From: Euprymna scolopes
Taxonomy: Eukaryota; Mollusca; Cephalopoda; Sepiida; Sepiolidae
Length of the DNA: 22,937 bases
Assembly (NCBI GenBank): GCA_024364805.1
Contig: CM044518.1
Span: 69,308,838-69,331,774 of the forward strand
Direction of reading: 5' to 3'
The stretch's first letter is position 1. Every line of letters starts with the position of its first letter. Under the pieces are notes generated by a model. The model did not search any database and was not told the origin of the DNA. It worked only from the letters and a program-made list of their open reading frames with translations. Below, one piece after another: positions 10,878 to 20,727 of this stretch. Position numbers and translations under genes: made by a program.

Positions 10878-11200
10878 GTAGTGTAGTATCAGTTCTATTG
10901 TCACAAAATCATACTTCTAGGAATTATCTCCTCCATTTTATGGGGGTGGGATTAATTCTCACAAATTTTATATCCTCCATTGGGGGAAACAATAATGTAA
11001 TATCTTGTGTTGTCAGAAATCATACTAGAGACCTTGTCTTTTTATGAGGGATCCTCCCAGGTATTACCTCTTTTTTCTTAGTGGATGATAATGTACTATC
11101 TATTCGATTATAATGATATCATTTTCTCAGTCATTACCTCCTCCTTTGCGTGTCAATGCAGTATTTGTAAATTCAACATATGTTCCTAGGCAATCAAAAA
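10878..11200 (+). repeat. Degenerate tandem array (about 100-bp unit)
   Basis: A pattern of GTANTATC, then TGTCA/AAATCATACT, then TTACCTCCTCC recurs. GTAGTATC is at 10883, GTAATATC at 10996 and GTACTATC at 11093. ATTATCTCCTCC is at 10923, ATTACCTC at 11063 and ATTACCTCCTCC at 11134. Periods are about 112 and 97 bp, with a shortened last unit. The array is followed at once by a (TA)n tract. Confidence 0.5.
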
Positions 11201-11230
11201 TATGCACCTGGAGGGAGTATATATTTGCTA

Positions 11231-11232
<2 letters not shown>

Positions 11233-11263
<31 letters not shown>
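11233..11263. repeat. (TA)n microsatellite
   Basis: About 15 TA units close the tandem array at 10878-11200. Confidence 0.95.
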
Positions 11264-11264
<1 letters not shown>

Positions 11265-11534
11265 CCTCTAATGAAGTGTAGAGAGTTCAGTTAGTAAGAC
11301 AACAAAATGCTTGTAAAAACAATTCCACACAAAAAAAATGAATAAAAAGGATAATTGAATATTTTTTGTTGCAAATGGCAATATTAATCATCACGATTTG
11401 ATGTGCATTAAGTAATTCTGACACATTAACATGCCCTCTTATTTGATTTATACAAATGCGTCATTTGAAATTCGTTAGTTTCACATCCAAAACCTTAAAA
11501 GCTGCAATCTAACATTGAAATATTTTTTCTAGGA

Positions 11535-11605
11535 GTTTGCAGGGATTCCAACTGAGATTGAAGAGCATTGGCAAGCATGCTTTTCATGCAGTAAGGATTC
11601 TTCAA
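11535..11605 (-). mobile_element. Weak tRNA-like remnant
   Basis: On the minus strand, GCATGCTTGCCAATGC resembles an anticodon arm, and AGTTGGAATCCC resembles a B box flanked by CAG/CTG pairing. The A-box region is poor. A decayed SINE head is the simplest reading, but chance similarity is possible. Confidence 0.27.
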
Positions 11606-11981
11606 GAATGAAAAGAAAAAAAATTGCCGCTAATGGTGCAAACAATAATCCAATTTCATGCTTGTTGTTTGAGGGTTGTTTTGGTTTCCTTGAACTTGTG
11701 GTCGTTAAAATATTAAAGTTGATAACATTTAAATAATTTTAAAAATAATTATATCACAAAGATGTGATGAAATAAAAACGTTTCCTTTTTCAAAATTTAT
11801 AAAATAACAAACAATCAATTCTATCATTCGAACTGCTATTCACATCTTGATTGCTTTATTCAGAACGTTTCACAATAAAATTGTCTTCCAAAAAATTTTA
11901 AATTAAGGGAAAAATGTTTTAGAAAATTTTTAAAAATCTTGCATTTAAAGGCTTCTAATTTTCAATTATTTTAATACACAT

Positions 11982-12008
11982 TACACACACACACACACAC
12001 ACACACAC
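11982..12008. repeat. (CA)n microsatellite
   Basis: About 13 AC units in otherwise unassigned DNA. Confidence 0.95.
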
Positions 12009-12395
12009 CTTCTTTGATTGGCATTCAATCTATCTTTAAAAAGAAACACTGGTGGACTATGGAAGTTTTTTAACAGGTATTTAAGGATACAAATGTTTTT
12101 ATTGAAAATGTAACACTAATTTTTTTTTTTAAATCTTTATTTAAAGAAATCCAATCTGCGATTATCAATGTTTTGATTGTATAGCAATGAAGAAACAACT
12201 GCAATTTTTAAATTAAAACCAATTTGCTTGATAAAAGATTTTTGGCATTTGAATCTTCTATATTACCTCATGTATATACACATAATATGATGTATTGCAT
12301 ATAGATTTTTAGTACTTACTTCAACAGTGCTGAATATTTGAGTAGAGCTTTGTAGTAAAGTAGGAAAATATATTTATAGCAATTAAGCTATGTAG

Positions 12396-12706
12396 NNNNN
12401 NNNNNNNNNNNNNNNNNNNNNNNNNNNNNNNNNNNNNNNNNNNNNNNNNNNNNNNNNNNNNNNNNNNNNNNNNNNNNNNNNNNNNNNNNNNNNNNNNNNN
12501 NNNNNNNNNNNNNNNNNNNNNNNNNNNNNNNNNNNNNNNNNNNNNNNNNNNNNNNNNNNNNNNNNNNNNNNNNNNNNNNNNNNNNNNNNNNNNNNNNNNN
12601 NNNNNNNNNNNNNNNNNNNNNNNNNNNNNNNNNNNNNNNNNNNNNNNNNNNNNNNNNNNNNNNNNNNNNNNNNNNNNNNNNNNNNNNNNNNNNNNNNNNN
12701 NNNNNN
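12396..12706. other. Assembly gap
   Basis: There are 311 consecutive N. Any apparent open frame through here is an artefact. Continuity and the true gap length are unknown. Confidence 0.99.
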
Positions 12707-14218
12707 CTTAGAATCACCTTGTCCCTTTACAATGTGAATAGAAACTGGAAATTATGTTTAAAAGAAAACTTATTCGCTCAATCTTGCATTAGTAGTCATG
12801 GCTAAAAAGTAATGTGAAATGCAATTTCATATTTAACTAGTGTTAATTCATCTGGCACACGTTTTGATTGATAGCATTTGTATATGTTTCTGATGATCGG
12901 TCATACAGCAAAACTGCAGTAAAGTGTTAGCTAAATTCAGCTAAATACATTGCTTATTGATATAAGCTAATCTAATCAAATATAGAGTCCTGTCAAAACT
13001 ATGCTAGGTTAATTTTCTCTTCTGATTATATATAAAAATAAAAAGACAGGTGAAATTTGTATCCACTGAGTAAAAAAATCCGAAGAATCTGTTTATGTAA
13101 TAATGCTCAATAATAGATATTTAATATTAGTTATACAAACAGATGCTATACATCTAGTGCGGAGGTTTTGATCATAGCTTTAATAAGTAATACTCTTCAT
13201 ATTGAAGAACAAATAAATACAAAGACTTAAAAATTGGACGTTTTCCAACCAGATGATGAAAGTGTTACTTCTTAAATCTATGATTGAAGCATTTCCCCTG
13301 AATCTTTAGTTTTGATATGTTTATATAAACAAAACAAACTTTAATGACAAACATTTTTACTTTTTATGTAATTTTTTATCTTTTAAAAGAATATTGACGG
13401 AATGAGTATGCTCCAACTCTTATACTTTATATTAAGAAATAAATTAACAAATGTTAAATTATTAAATAAATTATGAAATAGACTAAATTTTATTTGTAGA
13501 ATTTTAAAACAAAAAATCTTGAAAGAAAAATGAAACAGAATGTATTGAATTATCTATACAGAATACAAAAAGGAAAAAAATACTTGGTAAAAAATAAAAT
13601 AATAGAACAGAAAATTGGTAAAAAAAATTTTTTTAAATAAAGAACCGTGACCGAGTTTCAAGATATTTTTATAATAATCAAAACATGCAAAATCCATTTC
13701 CATATGAGAAGGAGTGAAAATGAAAAATGTATTTTGAGAGAGAGAGAGAGAGAGAGTGAGAGGTGGTGGTGGTGGTGGTGTGGGGGGGGACAGACAAACA
13801 AAGAACAAAAATATACATATATAAAAGTAGTAAAACACAAATCCACGCAAAAATAACCACACAAAAGACAAACACACAAATGTACACAGAAAAAATTGCA
13901 AACAAAGAAAATTGCAAACTAGACATACACAAATAAAAATTAAGATGTGTCTATTCAATCTGAACATTTAACAAAATTTTCAAATTGAAATGTGACGAAT
14001 GGACAGAACCGCTTATAGATCTTTGGATGCATCTAAAAATGTTACTTGACAGTTCATTGAACATTTTCGATTATTTGAACTACTATTCTCAACATTTCAG
14101 TCAATGTAACCATCAAACTTTGTCAGATGCACAACATATTTATATTTTTAATTTCTAAAAATAAAGACGTTTTTTTTTACTTTTTATGGATACCCAGTGT
14201 GAACGAGGCCCACCACAA
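12707..14218. other. Unassigned sequence with a GA/GGT microsatellite
   Basis: (GA)n at 13735-13756 runs into (GGT)n and G9 at 13762-13790. Overlapping frames on both strands here are products of the simple repeat. The remainder is AT-rich with no recognised element, apart from CTGATGATCGG at 12890, which is treated under findings. Confidence 0.6.
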
Positions 14219-14331
14219 TATTGTAAAAGACTAATAAAAAAACATTTCCACCATTGTATCCTTTGTAAAATGTTACTTGGGAAAAGTTGTTTGATCTTGG
14301 TATAAGCCTTTGTTTTCAATTGCATCCTTGC
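14219..14331 (+). repeat. Dispersed repeat T, copy 2
   Basis: This is the partner of 5541-5657, with GGGAAAAGTTGTTTGATCTT and GGTATAAGC shared almost exactly. Just upstream is GTGTGAACGAGGCCCACCA, which is better preserved than its AT-rich surroundings and may be more of the same element. No LINE remnant follows this copy. Confidence 0.6.
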
Positions 14332-15003
14332 TAAGCGATAATAGGAATCCATAATTGAACACTAGTAACTCCAGATGGAATCAGAGGGAAATTGGAATGG
14401 TGTCATGAAATTCCTTGAAAAATTTAACTCTTATTGGAACTAATTTGTATTTTATAAGTTAACACATCAATTTCTATAAAAAAAACAAAAAAAACAAACA
14501 AAAAAAAAACAGACAAGTTTCTTTTTTATATAAAGATGCTTGTAAACATATGAAAAGACAAATATACACAACTGAAACCACACAAAACATATGAACAATG
14601 AAATGTAGACACACACACACAAATTGTTTTGTCTGTTCTACAACATATCAATGCTTTGGGAGGGAGTTAATCCTGAAACAAATTCATTGAACACAAGTTA
14701 CTATTTACCCATAACTGGAGAGAGTGTGTTCAAATAAAAAATAAAACACATAAATACAAAATCACAAATATTAACATTCATACACACAAAGAAAAACATG
14801 AAAAACAAAACGCCATTTATAGAGAGACACCGAAAAAAGAAGACCCTGATATCAACAACCATGAAAATGTAGCAAACTAGAGAACTCCATTAAGAAAAGA
14901 GATAAAACCAAGAAAAAAAAATCATCAAAAGGATAATCGTGTGGGTGGGGGAGAGAGATGGGGAGAGGATAAAGGATTATAGCCTGCCTCATCTGTTCTC
15001 AGA

Positions 15004-15133
15004 GAGAGACAAGTGGTTCAGTCATCTATTCTTGAGTAGGTCACTTTGTATATTGGGACAAATGTCAAAGTATCTTGGTCAGTCAGTGAGAGCAATGAAG
15101 GAAGCAAAAACAAAGAGCCACCTAAAGTCATGG
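15004..15133 (+). other. Weak exon candidate
   Basis: CATCTGTTCTCAG precedes an open frame reading ERDKWFSHLFLSRSLCILGQ and onward, ending at TCATG with GTAAGAG after it, a good donor consensus. The base composition is less AT-rich than its flanks. The protein matches no family I know, and a frame this short arises easily by chance. Confidence 0.15.
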
Positions 15134-15454
15134 TAAGAGATTTATTTTGGTGTTTGCTAACTTAATGGATAAAAGGTTTAAAGAACAAAGAAAGCATTAT
15201 AGAATCATTTTTAGAAAAAAGGCATAATGGAGGCTTATCTGCAAATGCACTCGAAGATGTAGACACCCTTATATGATTTCATTCTAATTTGATAGGGAAA
15301 GATCTTATATATAAACACTTATGTACGTCAATGGAAGTGTTACTGACACAAATTATGAGCTTGGCATGCTGAATTCCAGGTCTACTGAAGCTGTGAAGTT
15401 ATTTTTATACATTTTCGAAATATATGAATCCACTTTTATGCTTTATTTTATTTT

Positions 15455-16245
15455 TCAAGATATTACAGCTATTTCAACCGTCTTTAATAGCTATAATACC
15501 ATTAAAAAAAAAGGTATTTATAAGATCACACCTAATTTAGTAAAAGACAAACAAAAAAATCTACCCCTATTCTTTTCTTCATGTATTGGTATGCTTAAAC
15601 ATACTATACTTTTTTTTTTAAACATTTAATGAAAATATCTCTTTAAAATATCTTAAACACTCCCAATATATTTTAATTAAATACTTCTCATCTTTAGTTA
15701 CATTAAAACATCCCAATATTTTTATGCTGTTGAAGAAATAATTTTTCAAGGATAATAAAGATGTCATCTATAACTAAAGAATGGCGGTCCCTACTGAACA
15801 ATTGCTGGTAAGGAAGCAGAAGGGGGTTTCGCATTTGAAAAAAGTTGTTGTTATAATAATAGTATATGTGTTAAAAGAACCATAATATTTTATGTTTGTA
15901 CCCTTTAATTTTTAATGCAAGTATTATCACTTCGCAGTAATGTTTTTCAAATACAGATATAGAACAGATATGTTTACTTAAAGACAAGTGAATGCTGAAT
16001 ATCAGGTTTGGAGTATCTGGGACATAACACCTGGTCAGAAGAAATAAAATCTGGCTGACCTTCACCCGAAAATACCAAAAGATTTGATGCAAACACCTGC
16101 AAAGGTCATCTGCAAAAATTACCTGCAGACGGAAATACACTCATCAGTAAATAAACAATAAAATAAATGGAATCCAAGTTCCAGAGGAAGTGGGAATAAA
16201 TTGACTACATAAGAGAAATCCTAGAATGTGCATTGCAATTCTAGA
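15455..16245 (+). repeat. Dispersed repeat R, copy 1
   Basis: This segment aligns in order with two blocks near the right end of the window. Anchors are GCTATTTCAACCGT (about 15469), TTTTCTTCATGTATTGGT (15573), AACACTCCCAATA (15655), TTTATGCTGTTGAAG (15720), AATAAAGATG and CGGTCCCTACTGAA (15785), then ACCTGCAAAGGTCATCTGC (16096), CAGACGGAAATACAC (16126), AAATAAATGG, and GAATGTGCATTGCA (16225). It is about 790 bp. No coding frame or terminal repeat is recognised, so it may be a non-autonomous element or an old segmental copy. Confidence 0.6.
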
Positions 16246-16376
16246 TGTTTAAAAATTGATTTTAGTATTTTATTTAACTTGGATATCAAGTAGATATTCT
16301 AAAATGTTTTATATTGTCAGTTAATATTTACGTTCTTTTTCTTTCAGTAAATATTTCAATCCATTTGTATACACAG

Positions 16377-16484
16377 GTGGTCTATGGATTGCAACGCCCT
16401 CAACCTACAACATTTTGTACTTATGACGCAGTTCCAGGGTTTCAGATTTCCATGTTTGCATGCAAATATGAATTCGATGCAGAT
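16377..16484 (+). other. Weak exon candidate, 108 nt in frame
   Basis: TTTGTATACACAG precedes 36 codons (VVYGLQRPQPTTFCTYDAV and on to YEFDAD), followed by GTAAAA. The length is a multiple of three, and the composition is more even than its flanks. The donor is A-rich and weak, and the peptide is not recognised. It may equally be a scrap of a mobile element. Confidence 0.17.
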
Positions 16485-16791
16485 GTAAAAAAAAAACGTC
16501 AAGTGGTGCAGTGAAACAATGTTTACATTCTGCTTTGGAATTTCCGTTTTTTTTTTTTTATTGCAGTTTCATTATTTACATTAATTCCCATTATTTTATA
16601 CTCATGCTTGTCCGGTGGTTTTCTTGGGAAATCTGTATTTGGATGACGTGGATCATCTGCGTTAGCATAGGTGGATGATGTATGCACTTATTTCGGGGTT
16701 TTGAAAATCAAGATACAATTCATCATAAAGAACTTATCTCCATCGTAAACCTGGATATAGAGGACATGTTATTTTTTGATTAGTCCTTAGT

Positions 16792-16818
16792 ACACACACA
16801 CACACACACACACACACA
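16792..16818. repeat. (CA)n microsatellite
   Basis: About 13 AC units, with no element next to it. Confidence 0.95.
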
Positions 16819-17258
16819 TACTAGAAAAACACAAAGAACGTGGCCTATAGAGTTATCGATAGAGCCAAGATTAGATTGTTTGAATCAAAAGAAAAAAGTG
16901 ACTTTGCAAAATCAGTTAAATTTTTAAAATAAAATTTAAAATTAGTCTCTGTTTACTTTATCTTTACCCCATTCTCTCCCCAAAAAAAGGGATAACTATG
17001 ATATTTCGCTTTATTAATGTAAATAATTAACTAAACCAATTTTGATTTATATTTAGTTTTATTGACTTTAATTTATCAAAACAAAGAGATTGAAGTGAGA
17101 GTGATAAAAACTATAAAATGAGTCCAAGAAAATAGTGAGAGAAGATAAAAATGATAAATAGAATCTTAAAGATTGATGAATTAATTGCAAATTAAAGCTC
17201 ATTAGAACAATGTGAATGGATTTTTTTCAGAATCCCAGAAGAAAAAAAGTTTTTAGTA

Positions 17259-17260
<2 letters not shown>

Positions 17261-17289
<29 letters not shown>
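17261..17289. repeat. (TA)n microsatellite
   Basis: About 14 AT units. Confidence 0.95.
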
Positions 17290-17560
17290 CTAATAGACTT
17301 CTCTATAAAAGGTGATGCTTTTTATTTGTCAAATATTAAGAAATTCATTATTTTTAATAAAAAATCACACATTTCATGATTTTTTTAAAGTACAGAATTC
17401 TATCAGCATAAGTATAAGACCCATTTTATCATTCATGATTAAAAGGAATAAAAATAAAAAAGCCAATCCACAGGTTTTGACCTCACTCTACAGATTTTTT
17501 TTTTTTTTTTGTAGTTAAGCATGAATGATAAAATATGTCTTCCCTTTAAACTTTCAGAAA

Positions 17561-17567
<7 letters not shown>

Positions 17568-17593
<26 letters not shown>

Positions 17594-17605
17594 CATACAT
17601 ACACA
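17568..17605. repeat. (TA)n then (CATA)n microsatellite
   Basis: About 13 TA units grade into CATACATACA. It lies just before the SINE at 17618 and could be the tail of an earlier copy. Confidence 0.93.
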
Positions 17606-17617
17606 TTCTTTCCCTAA

Positions 17618-17760
17618 TAATGGTTGGCTTAATGATAGAGTAGCGGACTTAAATCCCAGTTTCTAATCTCACTAAATCAAGGCATACTGAGGAGTTGTAA
17701 AATGACGAAATCCATGTTTGTGAATAATTATACCATATGTATACACTTTGATATGAAAGT
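17618..17760 (+). mobile_element. Diverged SINE with hammerhead-like core
   Basis: The head has an A-box-like TGGCTTAATGA at 17625-17635 (9 of 11 positions by eye) and a worn B box near 17659-17669. The body then reads CTGAGGA (17687-17693), GTTGTAAAATGAC (17694-17706; a 5-bp stem with two G-U pairs around AAA), and GAAA (17707-17710). These are the CTGANGA, stem II and GAAA boxes of a hammerhead in the right order and spacing. The 5' strand of stem I seen in the 22-kb copies is missing, and stem III does not form, so only the core survives. A (TA)n tract with (CATA)n lies just upstream at 17568-17605. Confidence 0.6.
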
Positions 17761-17884
17761 ATCAGATTCGTAAAGAGAAAAATTATTTCAACCTAGCATT
17801 TAGGAAAAATGCTTTTCCATATAAATAGTTGAATATTTGTGATACTTGAATATACACAAAATTATATCTATAAAAGCAATATAC

Positions 17885-18330
17885 TCCTTCCACTAGTGGG
17901 GTTCGACTCAGTAATAGAGCATACATAGCTCGATGTATGGAGCTACCATAGAGGTATAGTACATTTGCAAACCAGAGAGCTGCATCAGTCACGTGCATCC
18001 AGACCTCTAGAAGCAGTGAACACATCAGGGCAATGGTCTTCACTGATCAGTAAAATCTAGTGAGACAAAGCAATGGCAAATGAAGGTCTTTTACTTTCTT
18101 AAATGTGCTCCTCTTGTGGGTGTAGACTAGAGTAGCAGACTGAGGCAGTTTTAGAATACTGGCTTCGATAACAACAGCATCCGATGGACGTTCTACATAA
18201 GGGACAATAGTGGTAGCTAACTGTTCATAAGACTGACACCTTGAATGCGGAAAGCAATGGCAATCAATTAGACCTAATTTTTCTTAGAATGACCATTTCA
18301 GGGTTGTAATGAACAGGTCACACAAATTAT
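17885..18330 (+). mobile_element. SINE/RTE-like composite with two GCAATGGCAA tails
   Basis: GACTCAGTAATAGAGCATAC near 17904 resembles the D-arm/A-box of a tRNA. AAAGCAATGGCAA occurs at about 18068 and again at about 18252, each followed within about 30 bases by a TTTCTTA-type segment. The second continues as TTAGAATGACCATTTCAGG. The order AAGGCAATGGCAA ... CTTAGAA resembles the conserved tail of RTE/BovB-clade LINEs and the SINEs they mobilise. That is knowledge of the family, not something proven here. The two tails about 184 bp apart suggest two insertions side by side or a dimer. No open reading frame of note is present. Confidence 0.45.
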
Positions 18331-18332
18331 TT

Positions 18333-18465
18333 TATGTGTATGTGTGTGTGTATGTATATAAATTATGTATAAAAAGGGTGTGTGTGTGCGTGTATATATA
18401 TATACACACACACACACCCTTTTTATACATAATTTTTTACATACAAACTAATTAACATACACATA
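18333..18465. repeat. Long palindrome of GT/CA and unique sequence
   Basis: The arms 18361-18397 and 18398-18434 are reverse complements with only two mismatches over 37 bp. They include non-microsatellite sequence (AATTATGTATAAAAAGGG). Weaker outer arms TATGTGTATG (18333-18342) and CATACACATA (18456-18465) extend it to about 130 bp. There is no spacer at the centre (TATATATATA). It could be a folded MITE-like element or an expanded microsatellite hairpin. Confidence 0.7.
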
Positions 18466-18470
18466 CTGTT

Positions 18471-20159
18471 TTGGTTGTATTGCTGATCGAAACAGTTTTG
18501 TTCCTTTAAGAACAAATATTTTTATTTGCACACACTGCAGCATAGATTAAAACTTTATATTTGTGAAAAAGAACTCTTACTGAGACTTGAAATCTGGGCA
18601 TGACAAGATCGATATTCTTATACAATGATTATTAATTCAGTTCAAATGATAGTGACATAACTGATTATGTTGATTGGGTTTAACAGCATGTCAACACCCA
18701 TTGGGTCATTTCATACAGAAACCGTATGTTTTGGTTTGCAGATTCATTGTTTTGCATTTTCTAGCAGTACATTTTATAAACAAATCATATGCAAATGATC
18801 GTTTCTAGTTAATTCATAAATGTGACTAACAGTGTTCGGTGTAAGTACAGCATTATCAGATTGACACACATTCTCGTTAGATCATCACAGTTAAGAATCT
18901 TTGATTCTGGCCAATACCACACATTGTATGTTAGAAGAAAGTGATTTCTCTCCCTGCAAAAACTAGTAGAAAGTATTTCAGAATACCTTGTTTTATACGC
19001 ATGTTAACAGAAGAACCACCTGCTGGGCAGAAGTTCCATTCTTATTTATGTGGTGAAACTCTTTTAGAGATTATGCTTTGTTTAAAAGCTTTATTTCATG
19101 GTATTAAAGTTGTGAAAAAAAAAAAAAAAAAAAAAAAAAAAAGTGAACGCGTGCATCATAAAAATAGCCCCACCCTCAAGATGAAAGTGTGTGTGGTTGA
19201 ATTAATGTTTTTGTTTGTTTTTTTTAATACAAGGGTCCATGCTGCTATCATGCTTAAAATATCAAAAACTGAGGATACTCTGGAGGCAGAGAGTCAGTTA
19301 AGTGTGTCTAGTTTGATCTACAAACCTTTCTTTATGTATGCATATTCAAATTGAGAAAAGTAAGTTTGTGAGAAAAATAAAAGCCAAAATTAACCTCAAC
19401 AAACAATTGTTGGTTTGAATTTTAGTAAAAGAAAATTCTGTCAGATCAGTCAAAGATGCATGGCTGGTGGGAGGGGGTATTTATATGAGCAGTGGTAGTA
19501 GTAAAAATAGTAGTTATATTAGAAGTAGAGCAGAGCAGTAGAGCAGGCAAAAGGGTCTGTCATACCAGCAGTGAAGTGCTGGAATGTACTAGTTGTACTC
19601 ACATTCTCTGTATCCAGTTTACGATTAGGCTCATACTAAAAAAAGGAAGCAAGGAACGACCAACTTCAAATGAGGCTCGTCTTCGCAGTCAAACACCTTT
19701 TTTCTTTTTTAAAATCTTTCTTTAAAGAAATTTTCAAATTCTTAATATTTACTTATTAAGGGGTAAGCGGTTGCAGCAGTTGGGAAGTTTTTTATTATAC
19801 ATAGAAACAGAAAAAAAATGACATGGCAAAAAAAACAAAAAGTTCAAATAAGTAAATAATTTGAAAAAAAAAAACAAAAAACAAAATGATATATATTAAA
19901 AGACAAAAGTTTGTTCCATTTTTTTCTTTTAATAATTTTATTAAAAACTTGAAACTACTAAAAGAGAAAAAAAAGGAAAAATAACAAGACACAATGCAAT
20001 TATGTTTTACATGTTCCTCTAAAACATTTAAACATTTTTAAGTGAACACAAAACAAAGAAAAACATTAAATTAGTTTCATAATAAATTAGGTTTACTTTA
20101 CCTTAAATACATAAGTCACTTTTTTTGATAATATACAAACTTTCTTGTAATAAAGATCA
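18471..20159. other. Unassigned sequence with a 28-base poly-A
   Basis: Poly-A at 19115-19142 could be the tail of a retroposed copy, but the preceding 75 bases show no AATAAA or SINE motif. A frame running through it (18941-19354) gives poly-lysine and is not convincing. A-rich runs continue at 19805-19985. Confidence 0.55.
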
Positions 20160-20335
20160 TTCACCTTATTTTAACAGAATTCAGCACCCGACGCCTTATC
20201 TTAACAGAATTTGACTCTTCCATCTCTTTTGGCCACGTTTACCACCATTCTCCCTATATCTTAGCAAAGCTTAAGCCACAGACAGTCTTTTTGTGCCTTA
20301 TTTTAATGGCATTGAAGATAATCTTTTTAATTTAT
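20160..20335 (+). repeat. Short direct repeats of CCTTATTTTAACAGAATT
   Basis: CCTTATTTTAACAGAATT (20165), CCTTATCTTAACAGAATT (20196), TATATCTTAGCAAAGCTT (20253) and CCTTATTTTAATGGCATT (20308) recur. The first two are 31 bp apart and nearly identical. This may be a small tandem repeat or a decayed element end. Confidence 0.4.
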
Positions 20336-20727
20336 TGTATACTAACATTTCAGCCCAGCGTTGCCCGGGTATTTTGAGGTGTATGTTGAGAAAAAAAGAA
20401 AACAAAGGTCAATTTTTTTAACTATCACCCTTATTATGACCCCTTAAAATTTATAGTTTTGGGCTCAAATCGACTTATTAAGTTAGATCCATGTTCAAGG
20501 AACCTATATCTAAAGTTTCAAATGTTTAGACCCAAAATTGTCGAAGGAGTTTGGTAGAGTTCTCAAAGGTCAAATCGTTGAACTTTGACCCCTTAACAGC
20601 CAAATTTCTGTCCGAAAACCGATCACAAAGATTTTCCCAAATCTCAGTACCCTGTATATCAAATTTTGAGTTATTGCGTAGAGAAATGTACACAGACACG
20701 TTCACTTTTATAGATATATAGATAAGA
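20335..20727 (+). mobile_element. LINE-type 3' tail / short interspersed repeat
   Basis: The block opens with TTTCAGCCCAGCGTTGCCCGGGTATTTT and ends with ACAGACACGTTCACTTTTATAGATATATAGAT. It contains two GACCCCTTAA stretches and a GATCACAAAGATTTTCCCAAA segment. GC-rich CCCGGGT openings with a CAGACA...CTTTTATA(GATA)n ending are widespread in mollusc and arthropod genomes as truncated 3' ends of LINEs. I recognise the style, not the exact family. The sequence is better preserved than its surroundings, suggesting a younger insertion. No coding frame is present. Confidence 0.5.

Noticed and set aside
12388-12717. A 109-codon open frame on the minus strand
   Set aside because: It is composed of the N gap.
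13554-13967. Overlapping open frames on both strands with poly-serine/leucine and poly-histidine stretches
   Set aside because: They come from the (GA)n/(GGT)n microsatellite and A-rich flanks. The composition is not protein-like.
15321-15629. A 102-codon plus-strand frame
   Set aside because: Its second half overlaps repeat R, and the frame is not kept in the other R copy.
18494-18508. CTGATCGAAACAG, like a hammerhead with stem II deleted
   Set aside because: It is too short to distinguish from chance, and there is no flanking similarity to the SINE family.
18941-19354. A 137-codon plus-strand frame
   Set aside because: It runs through a 28-base poly-A giving poly-lysine, with no recognisable domain on either side.
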